From Mercenaria mercenaria (taxonomy: Eukaryota; Mollusca; Bivalvia; Venerida; Veneridae): 64,000 nucleotides of DNA. Below the pieces are notes generated by a model. That model did not search any database and was not told the origin of the DNA. It was given only the letters and a program-made list of their open reading frames with translations. This document shows, one piece after another, positions 13,126-25,311 of this stretch. A program made the translations under genes and the position numbers. The stretch covers positions 5,888,501 to 5,952,500 of the forward strand of contig NC_069367.1 of the NCBI RefSeq assembly GCF_021730395.1. The letters run 5' to 3'. Within the stretch, counting starts at the first letter, position 1; each line of letters opens with the position of its first letter.

Positions 13126-13362
13126 TGAGCCGCACCATGAGAAAACCAACATAGTGCGTTTGCGACCAACATGGATCCAGACGAGCCTGCGCATCCGCGC
13201 AGTCTGATCAGGATCCATGCTGTTCGCTAACTGTTTCTCTAATTGCAGCAGGCTTTGAAAGCGAACAGCATGGATCCTGACCAGACTGCGCGGATGCGCA
13301 GGCTCGTCTGGATCCATGCAGATCGCAAACGCACTATGTTGGTTTTATCATGGCGCGGCTCA
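13126..13362. mobile_element. Palindromic MITE, family A, copy 2
   Basis: A full-length copy with both arms: 'tgagccgcaccatgagaaaa' on the left and 'catggcgcggctca' on the right. The central loop 'ctctaattgcagcaggcttt' is of the type also found in copy 7. It lies about 760 bp upstream of the start codon of the SLC1-family gene. The frame at 13078-13317 is repeat-derived. Confidence 0.9.
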
Positions 13363-14118
13363 TTTGATATTTAACGAATTCACAGTAAACCTGTTAATGA
13401 AATCACTCAATATATATACGTAACGTAAATTTAATTCCTAGATAATGTTTTTCCTGTATGTTCGAAATACAGTTTTTTTACTTACTTAAAGCATGATACA
13501 TTTTTTAAACCAGGAGAAACGGTTGAATAGCTTTGTCGGGTCTTGTTATTGGCAAAGATTGTGTGTTCTATTATCATTATTTACTGCAATTAAATTGTTA
13601 ACGATTTCATTTTAGCCGAATACTATACACCACAAAATATTTATAACGATGAAAAATCATAACTTTACCACCGTTTGTTGAAGTTTAAAACATGTACAGT
13701 AACTATAGACATTTGATTGAGAAATAATTGGTAGTTTCGATTTTCTTTGTCTTAAAGTAAGACATATTTCATTTCAGAATAATATCTAGAACAAGCGTTA
13801 CAATGCAGAACATTTCGGTTTTAATCAGTTGTTTAAATAGAATGTTCTGGTGTACTTTAAGTATGCATTTTTGTATTAAGTGTTTAATCACAAATTCGCT
13901 CCGTCATGTTACATATTATGTTCTGTATTAAATACTGTATGTATCCCACGGCTTATAAACATATGTTGAAAAGTCGATGAAATGATGAAATATCTCGTCA
14001 TTCTTTGTTTACCTTTTTCCGTATATAAACGTTTTCTGTATTTTCAGAGAAATTAAAGTAAGAGTTTGACAGCGACGGAACGAGCGAGAACATTTTGACA
14101 TTTTGTTAAAAAAGAAAT

Positions 14119-14358
14119 ATGGAGAAAGCATCACTTACTACTGGGGAGTCTAAATACAAGCCGGATGACGAACAGGAAATATCGTTGTGTATACGAGTTT
14201 TAAGAAAAATAAAGAGTGTATTTTTAAATAATTTACTTCTGTTTTCAACATTGCTCGGCGTGGGATTTGGATTTGTCGTTGGATTTGCTGTAAGAGCGAC
14301 ACAACCGTCGGAAAATGCTCTGATGTGGTTAGGTAAGTTACTTTTTTTTCGCTGTCCT

Positions 14359-14402
<44 letters not shown>

Positions 14403-17400
14403 CGTTTTTTGGGGCCAATCACAAACGCGCAACAAAATTATAAAGGTAAAGTAAACTTCAGTTTCATCCCTTTTTAAAAGGGTTAGCCAGACTAATGAGT
14501 CATTTTGCCATCTTGAATATTTCTGATTAATGTCAAAAACCAGACAAGAAGGCAATCGGTAACCATTCTTATACTAGATGGCGCTCACCGAACGGATCCC
14601 AGTGGGGTGGGTTCGAACCTTTCATTTCCCGGTTTTATTACTACTTCAAGAGGACTGGGTATTTTTAAGGCGATGGAACCATACTAATGATCGCGGGCTA
14701 ACTGCGTAGTCTACGTGTGCGACTTCGGCATTCTCCGGTATTTACGGATCACCACGTGCGCGTTCGTAAAATTTACGTCCGAAGAATGCCGAATTGCCTC
14801 GCGAGAATACGTAATCACACGGAAATTGCCGAGTGTTAGTACTGGTCCACTACCTTAAGTAAAAACATCATAAGGGAAACTTTGCATCCTCAAGTTTCAG
14901 GTGTTGATGTTTATTTGTGAACTCCCCAGTATTGGAAAATGTATTGTTTTATAATATTTCCTGTTCTATTTTAAGATATCTTAAGTAATAATATAGCTTC
15001 CTGGTTTCAGGTCATAAGACTCAAATAGTGTGATAAGACGTAAAAAAAAATACAATAAGACAGAAAAGTCTGTTTAACAAAAGTTATAGCGTAATAATTG
15101 CTTTCCGGTAAATTGTTAATATGTATATTGTGACAGATTACACACGAAGTTTTACTTGAATATGTAATGCCCATTAGAACAGCCATTTACAAACTTGCGC
15201 GAAACGGAAACAACTTTTGTTGGAATTTTTTTCTGCGGTACGTGGTCCGATTTCGAAGGTGTCCCAGTTATCCGAATTCACCCTGTATATAAATAAAAAT
15301 AAATCAGAACTATTTCTAGAACATGTCCCCAAAACAATGCTGACCACACTGTTCTTGTTATTTACTGTAGATCGGTAGAGTTCGCGTACACTATATTTAG
15401 AGATTTCATGGTTGTCAACCTCATTCAAGACAGGGAGATTTTGTGTACGCTATATTTAGCGATTTCATGGTTGACAACCTCATTCAAGACCTGGAGATTT
15501 CGCGTACGCTATTTTAGAGAATTCATGGTTGTCAACCTCATTCAAGACCGGGAGATTTCGCGTACGCTATATTTAGAGATTTCATTGTTGTCAACCTCAT
15601 TCAAGACAGGGAGATTTCGCATACGCTATATAACCGCATTCAAGATCTGAAGATTTCGCGTACGCTATTTTAGAGAATTCATGGTTGTCAACCTCATTCA
15701 AGACTGAGAGATTTCGCGTACGCTATATTTAGCGATTTCATGGTTGACAACTTCATTCTCAGTTCTAAGAATTCGCGAAACGTGAGACTTAGTGTCTATG
15801 TTATAGAAAATGAACTATATTAATATGCGTGAATAGTTTGAACTCGCTAGTGATAATGTTAACGAAATCAAAATCATCGCAGATGTTACCCATTTAACCG
15901 TATGTAGATCTTCCAAGGATGTCATGTCAACAAACCAGAGGACATTGACCTTCCACCAGCTATAAACTATATCCCATAATAAACATCTGATACATTTGAA
16001 TACCTATTAGATTATTTATATTAAAGAGAATGATATATATGTTTTCAGGTTTACCCGGGCAGCTGTACCTCCGACTATTGAAAATGATGATTGTGCCTTT
16101 AATCGCATGCAGCGTCATTTGTGGTATGTAAATTCGGCTTAAGACGATTAAACTTTAAAACGTAATAAGTATGAGAATTATGCTTTAATAAATTTAAACA
16201 CGAATATCTAATTAATAATATAAATGATCGACTGTGCGCTTACGCAGTCAACAACAGGTTTTCTTTGCAAAAATGTAAATAAATATAAAACAAAGTCTCC
16301 TCGTTTGGTATTGACACAAAGGTTTTTTTTTTGCACCTATCTATTTTAGTAGGAACTCGTGACTGCAGCAAGGTTCTTTATCTAAATACAAATCAAGCGG
16401 TGCATCACGGGTTTTGCATTACAGGTGCACATGATGTTATTTGCATAAATTATCATATGACATAATGATGTATTTGCATATATAATTGTATGGCTGTATT
16501 ACAATGCCTTGAAATTTACTTTCCAGCTGTTTATATTTTTTGGCCTCACATCAAAATATACGTTACAAATATTTTTGTTATTTCACAGGTGCAGCGGCCC
16601 TGGACCCAAAAGCTAATGGAAAAATCAGCCTGATAGCTTTTGTCTTTATCATTTCTACAAATGCACTTGGCTCCGCCCTTGGAATTGGTTCAGTTTATAT
16701 GTTTAACCCAGGTAAATTTACAATGCTTTGATTCTCATATTTTTTACTTAAAGCAAGGAACACGTTTTAGATCTTTTCACATTTAGTGTAAATGTATAAT
16801 TTATTGCGTTATCATAGATGGTCAATGGTTGAAGAAAGTATAAAGGTATAGTTGACAGCGATACTATTTAATCGCAAATTTGACTCTTTATTTACGCATA
16901 ACTTTATGGTAATTGATGATATCAAGACATTTAAATGTAAGTAGTTTTATTTACGGTTTATTAAAGCAGTTTTATTTATGGTTTTCATATAGAATTTAAC
17001 AAACGAGTTGAATAAGTTTATAAAGTGCGAGGCTCTGCCAAGCATTTTAACAATTTTATGAAAAGAATTCAATAAATCCAGTGTAGAGAGACACAACTGT
17101 TAAATTCTTGTTATCACTTGCAAGCCTTTTCTGCTCAAAGTTTTTGTCTTTCTTTGCCTATGATATATACCAAGTCAATTCTACAAGCATCTCCTTTCAT
17201 TAAAACAACGTCAAAGTCAAGGTATATAACACTAGTGTAATAACAAAATTATGTAATGACTTTATTAAACACACACGAGCTCAAACATATGATAAAATGA
17301 TATACAAGGTATCTTCAAAAATGAGAGTATCAGAGTTCTTGAACACATGAAGGATGAAAAAAAAAATTTCAGTTTGAACACACGTATACATTGTCCTTAA

Positions 17401-20400
17401 TCTAATTGTTTTATAATTAATTTATTTTTAATGGTTTTTAAACATTACCGTACACATCAAAGAGGGGTGAACTTTTCATTTTATGCTTTCGTTTTCAAGG
17501 GGGATAATTTTACCGATAAGACGGCGAACTCAACCTAATTGTTGATCGTGGTTATTTTCACTCATTTAGTATTATATTTAGTTGTTTATATAAACAAAGA
17601 TTAGATCCTTTTAGGCCTACATGGAATGCAATATATAAAATATACATCTAAAGGCAAGTTTGCATTTTATAGAATCATTCTCCTTATTCAAGTCTGACAT
17701 AAGCCTGTCGCGAAATCTTTTTAGAAATCAATGTCGAACTGTTTTCACTTAAAGAAAACGCATGCAGTTAAATGCTGTCAACTAAAATGAAATAAAAAAC
17801 AAGAAAAGAAATGACATTAAGGATGAAATGTACTATTTAGCAAGCATATATTCCATACATACTCAGCACTGACTTGTTCACCGGAAAAACAAACAGAACT
17901 GTCGACGTCAATTGTCACAAAGGCGGTGAAAGTATGTTGGTATTTTGTTGAAGAAAAATTACTACATATTCCGAAATTCCACCGAATGAAACTATAAGAC
18001 CAATTTCCCACAACTCTTTAACATTTTTTCTCTTTGTTATCTTGAAATGTATTATTTCTAATAGAATTTATAGCTATTTGTCCAGAACAATAAGATGCAA
18101 GTTGGAATTGGACTTCGTTAAGCTCAAGCTGCATTTAAAAAAATAGTGTGCTAGTTGAAAGTTAAAGTCCATTTTCAAATTGATGTTAACATGTTAACAA
18201 ATGCACCCATTGTTTAAATAAAATGTTGTATCTTGCATACTCGTGACTTTTCAAATAAAATCATATATTTATATCTTTTTATTTCAGGAAAATCTGAAAT
18301 TAAAGAACAAGATTCAGTTATAGAAGGCAATATGCAGACTCAGGACATCCTTGCAGATCTCATAAGGTACACAGGAAAACACATAGTCAAAAACACACAT
18401 TATGTGATAAAATTAGCGTGTAATCTCCTTCAATCTTAAGATACTGAAGTAGTGAAATGTTTTAACGGTAAACTGTGTACCCATCTAAGTTTGTACTTAG
18501 TCAGATTTTCATCGCATTTTGGAGAAACTTGTCAGAATTCAAAATTGCTATTTGCAAATTTCAATAAAATCTATAAAGAAGGTCCTTTGGAAATACAGAA
18601 TGCAACCTAAGAAAAAAATAAAAGACTTGGTTAAATCGAGTGTGTTCATGAGAGGTAATTATTGCGCAATACTCCTCACCAACTAGCACCAGTTTAAGGG
18701 GAATTCTTTTCCACATTTTATGGAACCCAGACTCCAAAAGAACGAGGAAATATAACAACACTGAAAAAGAAACAATAATATTCTGGTGTTTCGAGACAGC
18801 TGAATGTATACCCTGAAGCCTTATATAATGTTCCCAAACTAGAAATAAGTGTTAACAGTGGTATAGATAAATCATATGGAATAGAAATGATACTTTTGAA
18901 CTGACGTATAAATTAAACTCAAGGGCAAATTCAATTAATGTTAATTGATTATTTACTTTTCCTTTCAGAAATATTATTCCAGAAAATCTTTTTGAATCAA
19001 CATTTTCTCAAACACAGACGATGTACAAGGTCAAAAATAAAATAATTGAAGTGAATACAACCGATGGTTTAAAGAATGAAACGGTGAAAGAAGTATCGAA
19101 GTATTTAGGAAAAATGGGAAATCCAAATATTATAGGTAAGATGTGATACTTGAATAGCAGGCATAGGATGGTACGAAATTTGATTATGATAATTTTTTAA
19201 CTTTGTCTGTTATGCAATATGAATGGAACAATAAGTATAATAATTATATATAACTCCTCTCTGTTTGCTGTTTCAATACAGATCTGTCTTGTGTCTTGCC
19301 ATGACTTAAATCCTTTAAAAGATTGATCTGAATTTCAAAACGGTATTTTCTTGTCTTAAATAAGTTATACCGAACATATACACAGTAACATACTTCAGAA
19401 ATAAACGAAGTTTTACATTGACTGAAATTTGTATTAAGATTGCCATCTTATGGAATGCTTACGATTCATTTATTTTTTCAGGTTTGATATTTGCATGCAC
19501 ATTACTGGGCCTGGCTGCAGCAAATCTGAAGTCGAAGGGAAAGCCATTTCTGGACTTTATACAATCAGTGTCAGACACTGTTATTGCAGTGGTTCGCTGG
19601 TTTATGTGGTGTGTATAATTCTAGGGCATTGTCAGGGGTTAGGTCATTTTGAAATACACTGCAAGCCGTCTGCACTGCCATGATATAACTTGTGTTAACT
19701 ATGTTCAGTATCGTAATAGTGTGTAAAAGACATAATATCCTAGTAGGAGATTGTCACCATCGGCTGTGGTAGGTCGTAGTTTCGCTCCCTGATTGCGTCA
19801 CACCAAAGACGTGGAAAATTATACCAGTAGCTCCTTAACTTGGCGATCAACATTGAAAGGAAATTTACTTCTCTTCTCTTATATAGCTTCAAGGCGATGA
19901 ATGCCATAAGTAATGCGGTGCCGGGTTGATCAACTCGTTCCACAAGCAACCTATTCCCAATTTGTCCAGTCTAAAATAATCTTCGTTTTTCTTAAGATGA
20001 GCCGTGCCATGAGAAAACCAACATAGTGGGTATGCGACCAGCATGGATCCAGACCAGCCTGCGCATCCGCGCAGTCTGGTCAGGCTCCATGCTGTTCGCT
20101 TTTAAAGCCTATTGGAATTGGAGAAACTGTTAGCGAACAGTATGGATCCTGACCAGACTGCGCGGATGCGCAGGCTGGTCTGGATCCATGCTGGTCGCAT
20201 ACCCACTATGTTGGTTTTCCCATGGCACGGCTCAAGATGTTTGTCTATTTCAGGACGACACCTGTAGGTGTGATCAGCCTTATTGCTGTATCAATTGCCA
20301 GTATTGAAAGTGTGGAAGAGGTTTTTGCTCAACTAGGACTCTTTATTGTTGCAATAACAGTGGGAATAACGTTCCAGCAGTTGGTGCTCATGGCAGGAAT

Positions 20401-22599
20401 ATTTTTTGCTTTTACGCGTAAGAATCCATACAGTTACCTCATCTCAATAGCAAGACCTTGGATGATTTCATTCGCTGCTACAAGCACGTGAGTAAAATGA
20501 TGCTCTTTATTTTCACACCGCATATTTCATCTGAACCTGCTATCATTTTAGAGACTGGGATCATGATATCGCTCTGCTACTTATTTATAGAAATTACTTA
20601 AAGCTGTACAGGTTGGAATAAACATTAAAGACATTTGTCAATAACAATCCTTCAGTAAACCTATTTTGTCACTGAAAAATTATGGCATTATACGTATGTA
20701 CTTTAACTGTACCCGAGACAGCGGCCTTCGAGGCCGAGAATGCATTGTCTCGACCAACACTGTTTTCTTTATAACAGGACTGCTTTGCTGTCATACATGG
20801 AATGTAAAAACTGTGTGTAAAAGCATGTTTGTCACACCATTTTAAAAGAGAAACCCGTAATTTTGTAATTTTGTTTGGACTTCTGAGAAGTAATTGCTTT
20901 GGGTTTTTTATCAATTTATTTGAGACATTATACGCTTCCAGTTTAAAATAACGTCAGTTGAAAATGTTCTAATCTCATTGGAGAGATGTATATTAGTAAG
21001 GTATTTAGCTGATGAAATGTTTATGTTTTATTTTCAGTGCCGTTGCTATTCCGGAGATGATGGCAGCATGCGAAGACAAAAATAAAATTGACAAGAGAAT
21101 ATCTCGTTTTGTTATTCCATTCAGCGTGACGATCAGTTGCAATGGAAGTGCCTTGTATATTGCGGGGGCGTGTGTATTCATAGCTAACCTTACTGGAACC
21201 AGTCTTGCACTCGGAGATGTTCTGTTGATATGGTAGGTATTCTAGTTGTGCAGACTAAAACCTATATATATTTGCCATTTACGTTGTCTGTTTTTTGTTG
21301 TTGATTTTATTAGTTTGAGTTAGTCTCTTGTCACACTTTAGTCACGATAATGATTTTTGGTCAGTATTTTTTTATAAAGGTAATCCAATGTAATCGACCT
21401 ACCAAATGGACTGAAAACAACTAATGTAATATGAATATACAAAGACCTACCAGAATACTGGTAAAAAGGATCGAATTTTGGACATACACTGTAATGGATG
21501 ACATACAAGCTTAGTTTATGTACTTTAAAACAAAGTACGAAACGGATGACGGATATCCGTTATTATTTTTGTAATAAACAGCCTAGATTCAACAAAACGT
21601 TAAAAGCAAAAATAATGCCCTTCTATATCTTGTTTTGAACATTTCGCTTGCTTTGCCAGTTGAATTTCATTACAAAAAATATATTCATGTTGAAGGCAAT
21701 GCATGTGCCAGATGTTAAGGGGAACTTACCTTAAAATAATTTTGTCAAGTTTGTAAATACTCGTAAAAACACTACATTTACACAAATTTAACAGAGTTCA
21801 TATTTCACTCATGTACATAATTCTGTACCAGGTTGCTAGTGACAGTCGCTGCCATGGCAATACCTTCCGTTCCCAGTGCAAGTATTATGACAACAATCAT
21901 GATTCTGTCCTCCATGAATATTCCTATGGACGACATAGCTCTTCTTCTAGCAGTAGAGTGGTACCTGTAAGTATTGTACTACCTGTTAATGCAGAAATGT
22001 ATAAATCTGTAATGTCTTGGTATTCTTGAAATACATTTTATTCAGAATTAATTAAATATAAATTTTTTTGACCCCTTCATACCGAGGGGTTGACCCGATT
22101 AAAAAAAACCTGGTAAATCAGTGCAAGAATTTTAGAAACGGTATATTCCCTTGCTATTTGATTCTTTCTGTTAATAAATAAAAGATAGACAGCATTTTAT
22201 TTATGGTTTAACTTGCATGATGCATTTGCTCTAGCATGTCTTTTTGCTGTTGTATGTCATAGTTGTTTGATTCGCTGATGCAAAATATCAATTGTTCATC
22301 ATGTAATTAATGTGAATATATTGAGAGATATGATTTTAATCTGCGTTGATTATTTTAGAGACCGGATTCGCTCTACCAGCAGTGTGGTTAGTCACACGTT
22401 TTGTACAGCAGTAGTTTACAGTCTCTGTAAGAAAGACTTGGCAGACATTGACAGAAAGCATAAACATGACCATGACATAGAAAAGGTAGATGAAGAAGAG
22501 ATGCAAGTTATTGTGGAAAATGGCAAAATCATGAATGGATTTGCAGACCTTAATGGCGTCATAGGGTCGCATTCCCTGAAAGCAGAGGAAGTTGTTTGA
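14119..22599 (+). CDS. SLC1-family amino acid transporter with altered ion-site residues
   Basis: Membrane transporter of the dicarboxylate/amino acid:cation symporter family (EAAT/ASCT group). Coding exons: 14119-14332, 16049-16123, 16589-16711, 18288-18366, 18969-19135, 19482-19608, 20254-20487, 21038-21232, 21832-21966, 22359-22599. All junctions are GT-AG, the sum is 1590 nt, and the protein has 529 aa, a normal family length. TM1 lies near residues 38-60. The TM2 start (LPGQLYLRLLKMMIVPLI) and the AALDPKANGK loop match the family. NTT and NET in the exon-5 loop are possible glycosylation sites. The transport core is HP1 (TST, 338-340, then AIPEMMAAC), TM7 (373-390) and HP2/TM8 (VPSASIMTT, then VEWYLDRIR, 446-454). 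By remembered family alignment, TM7 NMDGT is SCNGS here, and the TM8 N and D of the NVxGD motif are S458 and H462. D451 and R454 are kept. The final exon ends in a hydrophilic cytoplasmic tail. The start ATG follows a possible acceptor at 14046, so a 5'-UTR exon upstream is likely. An AATAAA lies near 23013. Substrate cannot be assigned. Confidence 0.9.
14361..14402. repeat. 42-base T run in intron 1 of the SLC1 gene
   Basis: An uninterrupted T tract 28 bases after the exon-1 donor. On the minus strand it creates apparent poly-lysine frames, which are artefacts. The length may be unstable or mis-assembled. Confidence 0.9.
14690..14850. repeat. Hairpin repeat family C, copy 1
   Basis: It contains 'cttcggcattctccggtatt', then 'atttacgtccgaagaatgcc' (whose 'agaatgccgaa' pairs with 'ttcggcattct'), then 'cacggaaattgccgagt' and 'ggtccac'. 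Related, more diverged copies lie at about 27240-27345 and 28797-28978, with a fragment near 32318-32400. This is probably a small non-autonomous DNA element, in intron 1 of the SLC1 gene. Confidence 0.6.
15370..15765. repeat. ~59-bp minisatellite in SLC1 intron 1 (about 7 units)
   Basis: Units read 'gagatttcgcgtacgctata', 'tttagagatttcatggttgt', 'caacctcattcaagac', with period 58-60 bp. One unit near 15630 is shortened ('ctatataaccgcattcaag'). Many units contain 'cgcgtacgcta'. The 80-codon frame at 15408-15650 is a product of the repeat. Confidence 0.85.
16740..18287. other. Intron 3 of the SLC1 gene, no element recognised
   Basis: About 1.6 kb of AT-rich intron between exons 3 and 4. A 64-codon minus-strand frame at 17817-18011 has no splice or domain support. 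No repeat was identified. Confidence 0.5.
19740..19960. repeat. Degraded SINE fragment
   Basis: The block 'accaaagacgtggaaaatta' followed by 'taccagtagctcctt' and 'ttacttctcttctctta' matches the body of the better-preserved tRNA-headed SINE at 45211-45425 ('actaaagacgtgagaaat', 'accagcagctccc'). The tRNA-like head is hardly recognisable. It lies in intron 6 of the SLC1 gene. Confidence 0.55.
19998..20234. mobile_element. Palindromic MITE, family A, copy 3, next to a splice acceptor
   Basis: A complete foldback copy from 'tgagccgtgccatgag' to 'catggcacggctca'. Flanking 'aga(t)' on both sides may be a target duplication. Its right end is only 19 bases from the acceptor of SLC1 exon 7 (exon begins 20254). 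The segment between, 'agatgtttgtctatttcag', supplies a short pyrimidine tract, so the branch point probably lies inside or at the edge of the element. Confidence 0.9.
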
Positions 22600-23537
22600 A
22601 GAAAGGGATGAAAGTACTGCTTAACTTTGTTACAGCGACCCATACAGCTTCTGTTATATCTTACCACGCATCATTCCGGACCTTCTCGACCGGTGCGGTA
22701 TTACAATAGCTTGTCTGTGTGAAAACAACGAAAAACGCCGGAGCTTTCGAATCTTATGCAGGTTTTTTACCTGGCTTTCTGCGCGATCAATTGCAAATGC
22801 ATTGGCAAGTTGAGAACCAGCTGTTGATATTTATGAACTCAAAGAGACTCTTTCTAAATGAAAGGTCTTTCCTTCTTGCCTAAGTGGTAGACAGTACACC
22901 GGAAAGTGTACTTCTCAGGTCTTTCAGTCTCAATTGATCAGTATCATGATAAATGGGCCGCTGCAAGCTTTTACAAAATGCTAAAAATGTTGACCACCTA
23001 TTCTGCCATGGCAAATAAATGATATATATATAGAGGCTCAAGTGTCTCCGGAATTTCATTCATGTGTAAAAGATTTCTGATGTCACCATTTTATTAGGGA
23101 TATGGGTGTTTTAAATTGTCATGAAAATTTTATAGTGCATGTTGCATTAATTCATGCATATGAAGCATTTTTCATTTTATTTTTTAGATAATTTTGTCTG
23201 CAGTGAATGAACTTCCTTAAACTTTGAGCAGATCGTCAACATTGACAGTACTAAGCTTATTTTAAGCGCAAGAATAAAATGGCGCGACTATTTTTGCTAG
23301 CGTCATTCAAGACGCTTTTCAAATTATGATTTTGAAACGAAGAAGATATGATAATTATTGCGGTAGAAAAAGACAAAAAGTGTAAGTTGACTGTCTCACC
23401 TTGTTATTGTAGTATCTGATATACTGAAGCCGGAGCCAGTAGATTTATGGAAATATGTAATTTATTTATTTCAATGTTGAAACCCGTTGTTATGTTAAAC
23501 GTATTTTTACAAATTTCCGGTGCAATTTTTGATCAAA
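22600..23537. other. 3' flank / probable 3' UTR of the SLC1 gene
   Basis: No new exon is seen. 'aataaa' at 23013 and 'gaataaaat' at about 23272 are candidate polyadenylation signals. A stretch near 22868-22950 ('gcctaagtggtagacagtac') resembles a tRNA-like A box and may be a degraded SINE, too weak to call. Confidence 0.4.
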
Positions 23538-23747
23538 TATATAGTGGACGCAACTTGACCCTGATGGTTGACCTTTGCATTATAATACATAATGAGGCAC
23601 AACCTATTATTGAAAAGGAGTGTTTGTAAAACACGAGCTGCACGCGAAAATGGAAATATAAATTTGTGTAAATATATATAATGAAATAATCGATATGAAT
23701 CAGCCTAAGGTCAACCATCGCGGTCAAGTTGCGACTACTATATATAG
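23538..23747. mobile_element. MITE with ~38-bp terminal inverted repeats
   Basis: The left arm 'tatatagtggacgcaacttg' continuing with 'atggttgacctt' is mirrored at the right by 'aaggtcaaccatcgcggtca' and 'agttgcgactactatata'. The element is about 210 bp and is bounded by TATA, consistent with a TA target duplication. It has no coding capacity. Confidence 0.8.
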
Positions 23748-23780
23748 GTTATTACATTTTAGCAGGATTTCTTGCATAAT

Positions 23781-23976
23781 TTAACCCTTAGCCTACTGGC
23801 GGCAGATCATTCTGCCTTTGCGACCAGTGCAGACCAAGATCAGCCTGATCATGGTCTGCACTGTTCGCTATTCAGTCAGTAAATTTTCAGTGAAAACCCC
23901 TTTGAATGATATATGGTACTGTCCAAATTGAAAGATGCACCAGTCCATTATAGAAATATAGCAGGGTAAGGGTTAA
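23781..23976. mobile_element. Family-B MITE, nearly complete copy
   Basis: It runs from 'ttaacccttagcctactgg' to 'gcagggtaagggttaa', which form imperfect terminal inverted repeats. The internal signature is 'tttgcgaccagtgcagacca', 'gatcatggtctgcactgttc' and 'tggtactgtccaaattgaa'. This is the best-preserved copy of the family in the window together with that at 48729. Confidence 0.85.
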
Positions 23977-24370
23977 AATATACGTGCTGGTGAACTAGGC
24001 CACATGATACTACATACGAATTCTTTTTCTTTTCTGTTGTGTTTCAGTACTCTCATAAACTTTTATGCAAGTTTAACGTAGACATGTAGTTTAATTTACA
24101 AATGCCCATGTTTTCGTTTTACTTTTGTCTATATGCACTTCGATAATGGCATTTACTTCTGTAAATATTTTACATTAATTAGTCTCAATATGAATAGAAT
24201 CTCTCGTATAAGCATAATACATAACTTTATATATGCAAATGCTTTTCGTCATGGTCTGATTTCATCTTATGAACTTAGTTGATTAAGATAATTTACTTTT
24301 TCACTACATTGTATTAAGAAATTATAAAACCCATTGATGATTCTTCTGTTATATTTTGATTTTGCATATT

Positions 24371-24567
24371 TGAGCCGCGCCATGAGAAAACGAACATAGT
24401 GGCACAGTCTGGTCAGGATCCATGCTGGTCGGTTTCAAAGCCTATTGCAAGTAGAGAAACCATTAGCGAACAGCATGGATCCTGACCAGACTGCGCGGAG
24501 GCGCAGGCTGGTCTGGATCCATGCTGGTCGCAAAGCCACTATGTTTGTTTTCTCATGGCGTGGATCA
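24371..24567. mobile_element. Palindromic MITE, family A, copy 4
   Basis: 'tgagccgcgccatgagaaaa' on the left and 'tctcatggcgtggatca' on the right. The left arm is shortened relative to copies 1-3, since the stretch from 'tggatccagaccagc' to the 'gcgcag' motif is missing. The 97-codon frame at 24445-24738 runs out of the element into an ATT-rich stretch and is not a gene. Confidence 0.85.
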
Positions 24568-25138
24568 TTTTCTTATTTATTTTGTAACGTTATTGTTATT
24601 TTCATAATTATTAATCTAATGGTTGCTGTTGTTGTTTATGTTATTATTATTATTATTATTCTTTTATTTTTATTCATCATTTATGTCTATGCACGAATTT
24701 TACGTGGTTATAGGGTAGAGTTTCTAGACAATAATTGATGACTAGTTTCACTGGCATTAAAAGTTCCTAAGTGTTCACTTGTCTAACTATACATTTTAAA
24801 AACAAGACTACCAAAAGGTATTATGTGCACTTTTACACATGCATTACAAATAGGGTACGTTTAAACTGATCATGGATAGTTTTAAGAGGGGATCTGCGAA
24901 GGAACGGGTTGTATGGGTTTTATACAGTCATAATAATCAAATTTTAGTGTCTATCCTACTTTGTGAATTATGAACACATTTATTTTTATCAATATATGTA
25001 TGAATTAACGATAACTACGAATTAAATTGTTATTATTTATTTAAGCTTTGTTGTTTTCTCTATTTTCTTATCGCACAGTATTTACAGAATACTTAATTTC
25101 ACATTGATTATCGACGTCCACTTAATATAAAACATATA

Positions 25139-25311
25139 TCAGCCGCGTCATGTGAAAACCAACATAGTACGTTTGCGACCAGCATAGATCCAGACCAGCC
25201 TGCGCATTCGCTAACAGCATGGATCCTGACCAGACTGCGCGGATGCGCAGGCTGTTCTGAATCCATGCTGGTCGCAAACGCACTATGTTGGTTTTCTTAC
25301 AGTGCGGCTCA
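25139..25311. mobile_element. Palindromic MITE, family A, copy 5 (internally deleted)
   Basis: The ends are 'tcagccgcgtcatgtgaaaa' and 'cagtgcggctca'. The central loop and part of the left arm are deleted, leaving about 173 bp. The deletion is consistent with replication slippage inside the hairpin. Confidence 0.85.

Noticed and set aside
13078-13317. 79-codon frame ending in 'MDPDQTARMRRLVWIHVGRK'-type text, and similar ones at 24445, 38031 and 53064
   Set aside because: Each overlaps a family-A MITE. The shared peptide is the translated palindrome.
14150-14555. Poly-lysine and poly-phenylalanine frames around the T run
   Set aside because: Created by the 42-base T tract in SLC1 intron 1.
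15370-15765. CRISPR-like regular repeats
   Set aside because: Contiguous tandem units without unique spacers, inside an intron of an animal gene.
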